Counted from the stretch's first letter, positions 21,560 to 31,431 are shown. The stretch: DNA of 35,408 bases from Haplomitrium mnioides (GCA_049999725.1 JBNGIS010021222.1:1-35408); one strand, 5' to 3'. Numbers and translations are program-made. Notes: a model not told the origin generated them from the letters alone.

Positions 21560-22160
21560 AATGCCTCATCATCATCCATGATCAAATACTGGAGATTCTT
21601 TTCCATGCATCTTTGGTAGGTCTAGTTCTTCATTAGATAAGTCCTCTATATCAATATCTACTTCAGAGATTTCACTTGCATACTCTTCCTCTATGGTTGC
21701 CTTCCTTGAGCTACTTGTTTCCTCACCTCCACCATCCACCGGTACTCTCACTCTATGTCCTTTAGACTCAATGCTGATGTGGTTCTTGTACCAATTATTT
21801 GTGGTCCTTACTCCTCGCAACCATGGCCTTTCAAGAAGCATATCATAACATGCTTCTTTAAGAACTTGAAATCCAAAGAAATTGTTATATACATTACCAA
21901 AATTGATACCTTCTCAATTACCCCAAGCGGGCACACTTGTGACTTGTTCGCCATGACAACCATAAACCCCGATAATCTTGTAAGCTTCATGCCCAACTTT
22001 TTCATCAAGTCTTCCAACATGACATTGACTACCAAACCCCCATCTAACAACACATTTGTAACTACAAACCCCTTGCACACAATGTCAATTTTTAGGGCCT
22101 TTGCACATACCTCTATGTCCATTGAGTTCAAGACAACTCTAGTCCATAGACAACTCTAGT
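21560..22160 (-). pseudogene. pol: Gypsy H protease (broken)
   Basis: Two overlapping minus-strand frames (21808-22131 and 21572-21841) give a retropepsin-like domain. The active site reads VLLDGGLVVNVM (Asp-Gly-Gly instead of Asp-Ser/Thr-Gly, a form I know from some plant gypsy proteases). The C-terminal hallmark, MLLERPWLRG, is across a frameshift at about 21815-21840. An acidic tail (EEEYASEISEVDIDIEDLSNEE) precedes the polypurine tract region. No polymerase follows. Confidence 0.72.
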
Positions 22161-22218
22161 CCATTGACAACTCTAGCTTGTTTCCTCTCACGAGCCAACA
22201 AGTCCACTCCTCGATTCG

Positions 22219-22416
22219 TTGAGTTCCCTCCCACCTCACCGTGGGGAACCTTTTCAACTTCGATTGAGGCGATGATCTTCTCTTCAGGTAGATTGGTTGA
22301 ACTTCCTCCTACCATACAATGGGGAACCTTTTTAACATCAATCAAGATGATGATCGTCTCTTGTACTTGATATGTTGAACTCTCTCCCACCTCACCGTGG
22401 GGAATTTTTTCAATGT
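22219..22416 (-). repeat. 78-bp tandem repeat between gag and protease of H
   Basis: There are two full units (22219-22296 and 22297-22374) and a partial third (22375-22416), cut by the inverted LTR. Since 78 is 26 codons, the repeat is in frame on the minus strand and encodes repeated KVPHGEVGGNSTN-like segments (the middle unit reads KVPHCMVGGSSTN). Units are diverged, so the repeat is older than the LTR insertion. Confidence 0.88.
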
Positions 22417-22420
22417 CCTA

Positions 22421-23542
22421 TGAAGACATGGGATGGTTTTGTAAGAATTTTGATGTGCTTAAACCCTTGTCATAGAATGGGATGCATTTTGATAAAGTAT
22501 GAAGAAGACTTAGAAGTTTTTAAGAGAAACTTAGATTTGATCGTTTTTCTTCAATATGTGTAGATATGAGTGCATAGTACATTGTGTTCTTATTAGAAAT
22601 GTTTAGAAGGTCATATTTTATAAGGAGATATAATATTGCTCAAGTAACTAGTAAGAATTTACAAAAGTGAGCTGCAGAAAAGTCAAAACAAAGAGTATCT
22701 ACAAATTAGAAAATACAAATATTGTAATATGAATAGAAAGCTGACTTGACAAGCTTTCCAACAAGGTATAGTACAGGCCAATTGACTTAGTATTAATGAC
22801 TTTATACATATTCTTCTAGAATAGACTAAAGAGGAGAAAAGTCAAGAAAAGTCAATTTGTTCTTTGATTTATTCTTTGAGGGAATCTCGAAGCATCATCT
22901 TAGGAATTGTTAATAGGGGAAAATACAAGGTAGAAAAGTATTGAATCAATTGTTGAGATTCTTGGACAAGAGAAGCTCCAAATGAGAAGCTTCTTCTTGA
23001 AGAATAAAACAAAAGGTGGAGGTTAGGACTTAATAATTAGAAAGGTAATATCACCTTGGACTCTTTACCTAGGGTGATAGATTATTTAGTTTTACTCCTA
23101 GTAATTATCTAGACTAGTATACAAGGAGGAGGAGAAGAGAGTTTTAGGAAGGGGGTTTTAATTGTGAGCTTGAGTTAGAACTTGGTTTTCATTTGGAGAT
23201 TTTAGATTTGAGAGTTGTGAGAGACCTTTGGAGAAGCACTTGGAGGAGCTCTTGGAGGAGGTACTTTGAAGACTCATTGGAAGGCAAACACTTGAGGAGT
23301 AGTCTTTCATATAATAAGGAGTGTGTTGAGAGTTAGAAAGGTGAGAGTAAGAGTGTTTTGTATGAGAGCATTTGGAGTAAAGAGTGAGTATTTCCACAAT
23401 ATTTTTGTATTGAGTATTCTTCCTTTGTAGATTTTGTTGTGTATTGATGATTGCAGCCACACTTCAACCCACCTCTCATATTCAATGTGCACTCAATGTC
23501 AAAGTTTTATGAGGAGAAACCGATGAAGCCTCTAGCTTTTCA
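22421..23542 (+). repeat. Extra H-family LTR in inverted orientation (solo LTR)
   Basis: A 1,122-bp sequence matches the reverse complement of 24977-26128 from end to end, with TG at 22421 and CA at 23541-23542. It interrupts the gag-protease region of H. The flanks (TCCTA left, ATCCA right) do not form a clean 5-bp duplication, so it may be a solo LTR with mutated flanks or the result of a rearrangement. It has the long form without the deletion seen at 20824. Confidence 0.88.
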
Positions 23543-24440
23543 ATCCATAAAGGCAATGACTCTTTCTTGAGCTTGATTCATACCTCTCCGTCGACCATTT
23601 CCATTCCTTCAATTTGGACAATTTCTATTGAAATGCACTCCTCCACATCTAAAACATGTAATGTTCTCTATGTTCCCTTGCGACATTGGCCCTCCACCAT
23701 TAGGCCTAGGCCAATTTTCAGGCCTTCTCTCCAAAGCCTGCACAAGATTCATCAAACACATTCAATCAAGATTAACACCTCATTCATAGGTGGAGCTTGT
23801 GACGGATGAGCCACTAACACCACTATAGGTTGTGCAATTGTTGATACCACAATAACCATCTCTTCTTGGTCATCCTCCAAGCTCTCTTCCATTCTTAAGG
23901 CAATGGGTAAATACTCTACTCAAGTATTTGTCCTTTTGTATTTCACCTTTGCTCGAATTTTAGACTTCAACCCCGAAATAAAATGCTTTGCCAACATTGT
24001 CGTAATTTCCACCATGAGAGAATTCACATCCTCACCACTCTTTCTCAACACATTTTGGAGTTGAATCTCTAAATGGTTGACTCTCTCAGCATATGTATGT
24101 ATTTTTTCACTTTTACCTTGCTTCAAGTGTGTTACCTTTTGAAGAAGTTTCTCATAGCTCTCCGTTGGGAGAAATTCTTCTTCCAAAGCTTTTGTCAAGC
24201 TAGCCCATGACTCATGAATTTATCCTTTTTCCTCTTTGTATCCATGTAAAAGCCTCACATTCAAGAAATTTGGGTAGCAACGCAGCCAATCATCAAGTCG
24301 CTTTCACCATTTCCAATGCAAACGCATTTGAAATAACATAGATAGTCCTCTACATTTTCATGTTCTTTTCCATAGAAGACCAGAATCGTACCCTTCTTGA
24401 TTGAATAGCTTGATGTTGTTTCTCGATTGCTTTCTCATTT
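23543..24440 (-). pseudogene. gag: Gypsy H gag (broken)
   Basis: The minus-strand frame 23920-24198 carries a Retrotrans_gag-like segment (LTKALEEEFLP region, then TYAERVNHLEIQLQ and HFISGLKSKIRAKV). Upstream homology in other frames begins near 24400 (FYGKEHENVEDYLCYF). A zinc knuckle lies at 23618-23656, reading CFRCGGVHFNRNC, with three instead of four residues between the second Cys and His. It is followed within two codons by a stop. Gag assembles the particle and binds RNA. Stops and frameshifts make this copy inactive. Confidence 0.8.
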
Positions 24441-24976
24441 CTACCACATTTACCACATCTACCACAACACAAAAATATGCATCTCACAAATAGCTTGGAT
24501 TAGAATTGGAAACGAAAATAGATTGGATCCGCCAAAATTTTCTCTATTAGTTCCACTCCAAATTGTTCCACCAATCTTTAATGCATATGTATTTTGGCCA
24601 CAATAAACACTGGTACGACAATGGTCATATCTTAATCATCCATTGAGGCAGCTGAGAACGCTCTCCTTGATTTAATGAACAGCTTATTCATGCTCCAAGG
24701 TCCAAACCCATTCGGTTGGAGTGTACAATTATCGATACAACAATATTGCCAAATAAACAAAGTCAGTAATAAAAGACAAGTAATAACTCACTAAATTGAT
24801 AAATCTCTTCAACACAATGTTGTTTCGTGGCAGAGGTGAGCTATAGATCCGTCTTACAATCTAAAAAATTGTTGGCTACTATCCCATCACGTTTTTGCTT
24901 GACATTCAACTCGATGAAACCCAATCGCCACCTTCTTTCCCTCTCATTAATGAGGTCCCGACAATAGAAAAAAAAA
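24441..24976 (-). other. Gypsy H leader region
   Basis: Sequence between the 5' LTR end and recognisable gag. The first bases after the LTR on the minus strand are a T-run followed by CTATTGTCGGGACCTC, which is where a primer site should be. I cannot match it with confidence to a tRNA. The minus-strand open frame 24841-25083 overlaps the LTR and is not taken as a gene. Confidence 0.5.
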
Positions 24977-26128
24977 TGTGAAGTTAGAGGCTTCGTCAAT
25001 TTCTCTTCATGTGTCTTTGATGTTGAGTACACATTGAATATGAGAGGTGGGTGGAAGTGTGGCTTTCTATCATCAATACACAACCAAATCTACATATTCT
25101 ACTAAGTATAAATACTCAATGCAGAAAAAGCTTTGAAATCCTCAACTCTTTACTCCAAATATTCTTACACAAAACAATCTTGCTCTCACCCTTGTAACTC
25201 TCAACACACTTCTCAATCTATGAAAAACCACTCCTCAAGTTCTTGCCCTCTAATGAGTACTCAAAGTAGCTCCTCTAAGCACTTCTCCAAAGGTCTCTCA
25301 CAGCTCTCACGTCTCAAGTCTAAAATAAAAACCAAGTCCAAGATCCAACCCCCTTGCTCTTTCTTCCTCCTCCTTATATACTAGTCTACATAATTACTAG
25401 GACTAAAACTAAATATTCTATCACCTTAGGGAAAGAATCCAAGTGATTATCTCTCTCATTATCAAATCCTAAAAATGCTCTTCAAGTATCTCCACTTTTT
25501 GTTTTCTTCTTCAAGAAGAAGGTTCTAATTTAGAGCTGCTCTTGTCAAAGAACCTCAATAACTGATCCAATAATTTTCTATCTTGTATTTGTTCCTACAA
25601 ACAATTCCAAAGATGAAACTTCGAGATTCTCTCAAAGAATAAGTTAAAGAAAAATTTGACTTTTCTTCTCTTTAGTCTATTCTAGAAGAATCTCTATAAA
25701 TTCCTTACTGCCAGTTTAATTTGCATGCACTATGCCTATTTAGAAATCTTGTCAAGTAAGCTTTTTACTCATATAATAGTATTTATGTTTTTGTTTCTTT
25801 AGATACTTTCTGTTTTGACTTTTCTCGAAAACAATTTTGTAACTTTGATGAGTTATTTCTTCTAGGTTACAAGAGCTTTTACACTACTTTGAATTGCTAT
25901 TGTTACCTTAGCAATATAATATACTCCTTGAAAATTTCGGATTCTAAACATTCCTATAAAGAACACAATTTACTCTGTACTCAAATCTACACATATTGAA
26001 GAAAATTGATCAAATTTAAGTTTCTTTTTATAACCTCTAAGTCTTTTCCATACTTCATCACAAAGCATTCCATTCTATGAAAATGTTCTAATCTCATTAA
26101 AATTCTCTCAAACTATCTCATGACTTCA
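24977..26128 (-). repeat. Gypsy H 5' LTR
   Basis: 1,152 bp with TG at 24977 and CA at 26127-26128, the longest of three LTRs of this family here. A minus-strand TATTTATA at 25107-25114 lies about 130 bp before the LTR 3' end, a plausible core promoter. The plus-strand open frame 25133-25384 and the minus-strand frame in the inverted copy (23158-23460) encode the same Ser/His-rich product. They are a by-product of LTR sequence. Confidence 0.9.
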
Positions 26129-26133
26129 TAGGC
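26129..26133. repeat. Right target-site duplication of gypsy H
   Basis: TAGGC is the partner of TAAGC at 20564-20568. The G pol sequence resumes here (ATCAAATATATG), as in the uninterrupted B copy. Confidence 0.8.
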
Positions 26134-27497
26134 TATCAAATATATGCTCTACAAGATCATGCGATTCGAAAGGCTTGTTTAGAAGAGGTGTATGATATTC
26201 CATTTCAAGTATCTTGATATAGATAAAACTGCAAAGTTTCTTCAACACACTTTGTGGTGGCCTAACTTGGCTCAAGATATTTGTGGTTTTGTTCATTCGT
26301 GTGAAAGTTGTCAACAAAACAAAGCTTCAAATTAAAAACCAGCAGGATTTGTTAAGCCACTACCAATTCCTACTACTTGTTGGGAACATATAAGTTTGGA
26401 TCTTGTCACTTCACTTCTGACTATGCCTCATTGGTTTATGGCTATTGTGGTGGTTGTAGACAAGCTCAACAAGTAGATTCATTTAGCACCAACCGTGGAT
26501 ACAGTAGATGCTCCACAATTGGCAAAATTTTACTTTAATAATATCTTCCATCATCATGGAAGGACCAAGGTGTTAATATTTGATAGGGATCAATATTTCA
26601 TTTGAAATTTTTGGCAAGAGTGGTTCAAGCTTTAAGTAACCAAACTCTTTATATCTACTACTTATCATCTTCAAATAGATAGACAAACAAAGCGTGCTAA
26701 TAGAATTGTGAATGATATGCTTCACGTGTTCATCAATGTTTATCACAAAGGTTGGGATACCTTCTTTCCAGTTGTGGAGTTTGCTTACAACAACTCCAAA
26801 CAAGTAAGTACTAAGTTTTCTCATTTTTTTTCTTAATTCAAGTCAACATCCTCTTGTTCCCAATGGTTTGCTTTCTCTTTCTTCTTATAATGTTCCAAGT
26901 ATTTCTACCTTTTTGTCTTGTTTATCTTCTTTTTTGCAAGATGCTTGTAACCATCTTAGTGTTGTGTAAAATCGGCAAAATCAACATGACAATAGTTGTC
27001 GTTGTGATTCTTTTTATGTTTTACATAACCAAGTTATGTTTTCTACTCATGATCTCTCATTGTCTTTAGATACTCAAGTTCATAAGCTATCTCTTGCTTG
27101 AATTGGTCATTTATCTATTTCTCAAGTAATTTCTCTCGTTGCTTATAAACTTGATCTTCCTATTCATATGAAGATTCATCATATGTTCCATGTCTATAAA
27201 CTCAAACCTTTTATTCCTAATTCATCTTGTTTTCCAAATCGTGTTCAACTTCTTCTTTTGACTATTATTCTTGATAATCATGAAGAATTTGAAGTGGACC
27301 GCATTTTGGCAAAAACAGTTATCAACCAAATACGTCATCTACAAGTTCAATACAAGGTTTTGTGGAAAGGCCATCCACTTTATGATGCTACTAAGGAACC
27401 TTATTCAAACCTTGAGAATGTTCAAAAAGCAATTCAAAATTTTGAAAGTTGCAGCAATGACGAGGATGCCATTGATTTGAATGCGAGGATTATGTAA
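26134..27497 (+). pseudogene. pol: Gypsy G integrase and chromodomain (broken)
   Basis: The zinc-binding CESCQQNKA is at about 26310-26330. The first Asp is in SLDLVTSL (about 26400) and the second in FDRDQYF (about 26583). The third position reads QTKRANR, so the catalytic Glu is Lys, unlike B. The frame then runs through YHKGWDTFFP and VEFAYNNSK. The C-terminal frame 27168-27497 is intact: MKIHHMFHVYKLKPF, then a full chromodomain (EEFEVDRILAKT..., QYKVLWKGHPL..., EPYSNLENV). Its TAA stop is at 27495-27497, inside the first bases of the 3' LTR (TGTAA). Confidence 0.9.
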
Positions 27498-27885
27498 TAG
27501 TACAAGCATGATATTGTACTGTTTACAAGAAAATATAGAGTGAAGGAAGTGATGGAGATTACTTTTAAGGTTGATTACTTACGTTTGAAGTTACTTTTAG
27601 AGTTTTAGGATTGAAATTAGAAGTGTTTTCTAAATGATTAATTTAGGTTTGAAATTAGAAGTGACTTGTAAGTGAAGAAAGAGGGATGAGACTCTCTTCT
27701 CTTCTATAAATAGAAGGGCTTCATAGCCCCACTCTTCATTCTGGAGTTTCTCTCCATTCGGTTTGGTTCTTTGGTTGCTTAGCTTTGGCTAGAACTTTTG
27801 GCTTTTGTTTACTTATTGGCCTTGAGTTGTATACCTCTACTAGAGTTGTTACTTGTTTGGAAGTTGGCCTTTGAGTTTTTTTAGA
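27493..27885 (+). repeat. Gypsy G 3' LTR
   Basis: 393 bp, similar throughout to 17357-17762. A TATA-like box is at 27705-27712. The terminus reads TAGA where the 5' LTR has TACA, so the CA end has mutated. The flank CCAAG follows. Confidence 0.9.
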
Positions 27886-27969
27886 CCAAGATTGGTTGGC
27901 CTAAGAATTAAAATCCTTGAAGCAACTAGAGTCTTGATATGCACTAAAGTTTTTTGGCGCTAGACTAGA
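27886..27969 (+). other. X leader continued, with a second primer-site-like motif
   Basis: Begins with CCAAG, the right target duplication of G. The sequence aligns loosely with 32860-32920 (leader upstream of the second X gag). It also contains TTTTTTGGCGCTAGA (motif 27955-27964), nearly identical to the primer-site region at 32773-32786, although the leader remnant before G (17271) already has one. Either the alignment hides a rearrangement or the leader carries a duplicated primer site. Confidence 0.55.
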
Positions 27970-29997
27970 ATGGGTAGGGAGGAAAGACAAAGTATGAAGA
28001 AGGCCATTGAATTGTAGGGAGAATCATCCCCACCAATTACCGTGAAAGCCAACCTAGTACCTCCATTGGGGCTATGGGTCACATTCAAGTATAAGTCCTT
28101 TAGAGTACAACCCAAGGATAACCTTGATATATGGTTGGATGATTTGGAGAAACCCCTAGTGGCTAATGGGGAGAGCAATGTGAAAATTGGCATTCTTTCA
28201 ACAATATTGAAAGGAGAGGCACAACCTTTGTATAGGAACCTGCTTGATAATATGAAGAGGGACTTGGGAGCCTTGAAGGTGCATTTGTGTATGAATTCAA
28301 GAAGATTTGAGGGGAGATGAAAGCTTTAATCAAGAAAATACCACTTAGAATGAAGAAGATGGAATTAGTGAGGAGGTTCCTATAAAGATTCAAGAAAGTG
28401 GTGAGGAAGCTAAATCCACCAGCCACTGATGGAATGTTGACCTCATGGTTCCTTGCAGCCCTTCCCAGAGAGATAAAGAGATGGGTGAGGCAAACTGATC
28501 ATTAGACCCTTGAAGATGCGGTGAATGTAGTCCAATCTCACGTCAAAACTACTCTCAATAGCTCGCAAAGGAAGACCACACCTATGTATGAGTCAGAAGA
28601 CTCCTCCGATAGTTTAAACAATGATAATGAGTCAGAGCGGAGCTTTGCCTCCACATTGGAAAGTGAGGAGGACTTGGATAACATCAGCTCTGATGATGAC
28701 AAGTCCTTTCCAAAGCAAAAGAAGAGGAGGAGAGAACAGTAGAAAAAATAGGATGCCAGGGACCGGAAGGACCGACAGTGCTACCACCACATGGATGCCA
28801 AAAAGAGGAAATTGATGAGGAGTGAGCTTGAGTGAGAGCCCAATAGAAGGAAAATGGGCAAAGATCCATTAGAGGAGTTGAGCGCCAAGATTGAGGCTAT
28901 GAATATACTTCTTAAAGAGATGAAGTTGGAGGGTAGGCTATTGCGAACCAGATGAGTAGAAGTCTAGTGCATAAAGTGCAACAAGCACAATCACTCTTAT
29001 TAAGAGTGCTCTACGGAAGCCTATGCCATTCACTATGTGAGAGAAAAAGCCCATGAATACATGCATGAAGTGGAGTATGTGCAAGAGGAGGCCTACAAAA
29101 GCTGTGTACCAAATCAGCAGTAGACCCCGTACAATGATAGGAAGACCTACAAGCGTAGGAATGAACCAAACCAATGGGTGGGTCATGAACAAACCGTCCT
29201 GAATGACCATCATGGTATGTTGGAATTGCGGCTAGTCTTAGCATATGTCTTCGAATTTTCTTGAGCTGCGAAAATAGAGTCTTGGACAATCGAGCACATT
29301 ATGCTTCCAATGCAAGAAGGGGCATGTAGCTACTAATTGTTTGCTCAACAAGAGGCCACAGGTAGCTTTGAAAGCATGCATGAATCCTACTTCGCGAGCA
29401 ATAATTAATTTCATAACCCTGGATTGGAAGGAGGCAGCCAAGCTTGAGCTAGAAGAGGAGGAAACCACATTGCATGGTTGGGAGACCTCGACACTAGAGG
29501 ACTACTGTCAGGTGGTTACCTTATCTAGAGCCAAGGCCAAGAAGAAGGACAAACACAGGAATGAGTGAAAAGTTGAGAAGACTATGGCTCCAGGGTCGCC
29601 ATCTTTTAGTGATTTGGATTTCCAAAGGGATAATCCCAAATGGTTCTATCCTAAGCAGCAGGGAGAGGTGCAGAGGCAACTGAAGGCGCTTGATGCAGCA
29701 GAAGAGAAAGATGCAGCCAAGAAGACCCTGAAGAAGGTCAAGAGGTGACAAACATCAAAAGAGCCTAGGGAATTCAAGAAACCAGTGGCCACCTCCACCT
29801 TGGTCATGAAACCAACCCTCTACAACATTCAAGCGGATGTCAAAGATTGCCTACTCATGAGTACATTGGGGTAGTTGATAAAAAAAACCCATTCTATAGT
29901 AGGCAATTGAGGGAGCTGCTTTTACGAGCCAAGAGACAAAAAAAGCTACCTCAGTAGGAGCTCAAACCGACCCCTGACTAGTGTGCATGTCAGCTAG
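27970..29997 (+). pseudogene. gag: X-family gag, copy 1 (broken), with three zinc knuckles and C-terminal extension
   Basis: The gag domain from 27970 (stop at codon 16) reads FKYKSFRVQPKDN, IWLDDLEKPL and VKIGILSTILKGEAQP. After a frameshift at about 28280 come RKLNPPATDGMLTSWFLAALP and an acidic Ser/Asp stretch, then KQKKRRRE. Three knuckles follow: 28968-29009 (a stop inside), 29218-29259 (two stops, last Cys lost) and 29302-29340 (one residue short). An open frame continues past the knuckles (29341-29568, Glu/Lys-rich). It runs on through PSFSDLDFQRDNPKWFYPKQQG to MSTLG near 29860, where homology ends at about 29997. No protease, polymerase or integrase follows. Confidence 0.82.
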
Positions 29998-30121
29998 TAA
30001 CATGAGGCACTTAAGGAATAATTCAGGAAATCGGAGGTGGGATTGGAACAATTGCTCTCTCGCAAGTGTTAAAGTACCTCGAAAGCAGCGGATCAACTCC
30101 AATTAGGGGGCACAAACGGAT
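29998..30121 (+). other. Possible X polypurine tract region
   Basis: ATTAGGGGGCACAAACGGA (30102-30120) lies just before TGTTGGGAC, where LTR copy 2 is thought to start. A similar TAGGGGGCAC phrase recurs at 30189-30198. The position fits a polypurine tract, but the call rests on composition alone. Confidence 0.4.
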
Positions 30122-30604
30122 TGTTGGGACTCAGAAGTGGAGCGAGAGCATTTCGGAAGGAGAGAAGGGAGCTGTAGTAGCCAACAAGTAGGGGGCACCA
30201 CTAAAATTCGACGGAAGCAGAAGGGAGCCTAAGTATCATTGGGAGGCAGTAATTGAGGCCCTAGCGGGGAGGAGTGGAGCGCTCACGTGAGAAAAACAGC
30301 CGAGAGGAGGAAGGAAGAGTAAACTCGGAGGTGAGGAAGGAGTGGGGGCCAAAGGAGGAGGATCGAAGCTGTGGGGCGGAGATCAAAGAGCACTAACGAG
30401 TGAGGGGGACCGCAAACAAAGAAAGGCCTCAGTGCAAGCTTTCAGATGCCGCGCACTAGAAGCATGAATCGGGAAGAGAAAGGAGGGGCCAGGGCCTTCA
30501 TAAGCAGCGACTACACTAAGGATCGGGGGACGCTCCGATCCCTCAGACGTTAACGGGTTCTACTGAGGCCCACAACCAATTCCTTCACAGTTCAGCAGGC
30601 TTTG

Positions 30605-30698
30605 GCGGAGACGTGGCGGGCGCAGGGTGTCCGTAGGCTCTTGCGGAAACGTGGCAAGCGTAGGGTGTCCGCGGCCCTTTGCGGAAACGTGGCGTCTT
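30605..30698 (+). repeat. 38-bp tandem repeat with ACGTGGC
   Basis: Units start at 30605, 30643 and 30681 (third partial). Each carries GCGGA[G/A]ACGTGGC followed, in the full units, by AGGGTGTCCG. The ACGTGGC boxes fall at 30611, 30649 and 30687, exactly 38 bp apart. Confidence 0.9.
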
Positions 30699-30706
30699 CA
30701 GAAGAG

Positions 30707-31310
30707 CCCGTTGGATCCTTCACGTCAGAGAGAGGTCAACCACGGACGAAGGTCATCGCGACGGTCAAGCTTCTCCGTTGAAAATGACGTCGGACGGCGC
30801 TCCCTCAGAAACGTGGCGTCCTCGGAGGCGTCTAGGAGATTAAGCAGACATGTGGCACTTCCAAGGAGCCCATTGGATTCTTCAGATTCAGGTCAGTGCG
30901 GTGGTCCATCTTCCTTGTTGAAAATGGCATCGGATGGCACTGCCTCGGATACGAGGCACTTCGGCGGAGCCCGTTGGATCCTTCGGGTCAGAAAGAAGTC
31001 AACCACGGACGGAGGTCAGCGTGGCGGTCCACCTTTCCTATTGGAAACAACGTCGAACAGCGCTGCCTCAGATACCTGACACTTTGGTGGAGCCCGTTGC
31101 ATCCTTCGGGTCAGATAGAAGTCAATCACGGACGCAGGTCAGCGCGGCAGTCCACCTTCCCCATTGAAAACGACATCAGACGGCGCTGCCTTGGATACGT
31201 GGCGCTTTGAGGGAGCTTGTTGGATCCTTCGGGTCAGAGGGAAGTCAACCACGGACGGAAGTCAGCGTGGCGGTCAAACTTTCGAGTTGAAGACGACGTC
31301 GGACGGGGGC
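30707..31310 (+). repeat. 123-bp tandem repeat array in X LTR
   Basis: Units begin with a CCCGTTGGATCC-like phrase at 30707, 30869, 30970, 31093 and 31216. Spacings are 162, 101, 123 and 123 bp: the first unit carries about 39 extra bases and the second lacks about 22. Each unit contains CACGGACG-like and GCGGTCCACCTT-like phrases. ACGTGGC occurs at 30811 and 31197. LTR copy 1 has the corresponding, more decayed array near 15310-15740. Confidence 0.88.
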
Positions 31311-31431
31311 CACAGAGGCAAAGTCAACAAGGGGCCCTAGGTTCCGCAGGGTTCTTCAGACTCGGTTCTGCGGGAATCTCCAGAATCTTAGTCTGCAAGA
31401 TTCTTTGGACTTGACCTCATATGACCGTTGT

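Larger units (their letters stand above)
20569..26128 (-). mobile_element. Ty3/gypsy element H, nested in G, pol mostly missing
   Basis: A minus-strand element about 5.56 kb long. It has a 5' LTR at 24977-26128, a gag with zinc knuckle (23543-24440), a protease (21560-22160), a polypurine tract (21381-21396) and a 3' LTR (20570-21379). No reverse transcriptase, RNase H or integrase is present, so it is a deletion derivative or a non-autonomous copy. It also carries an extra LTR of its own family in the opposite orientation between gag and protease. Its LTRs are unrelated to those of B and G. Confidence 0.88.
17357..27885 (+). mobile_element. Ty3/gypsy chromovirus-like element G, split by H
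   Basis: A plus-strand element of the B family. It has a 5' LTR (17357-17762), primer site, gag, protease, reverse transcriptase and RNase H. Then comes a 5.56-kb insertion of element H, followed by integrase, a chromodomain and a 3' LTR (27493-27885). Without H and its duplication it would be about 4.96 kb. A 5-bp target duplication (CCAGG/CCAAG) brackets it, and the X leader continues on both sides. Stops and frameshifts occur in every domain, and part of the reverse transcriptase N-terminus is deleted. Confidence 0.93.

Noticed and set aside
25133-25384. Ser/His-rich 83-codon open frame, with a partner at 23158-23460 on the minus strand
   Set aside because: Both are the same LTR sequence of H in its two orientations. 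There is no domain and the position is within an LTR.
30627-31414. Overlapping plus-strand open frames of 65-150 codons
   Set aside because: They lie in the 123-bp tandem array. Because 123 is divisible by three, any frame open in one unit stays open across units. Composition follows the repeat, not a protein family.
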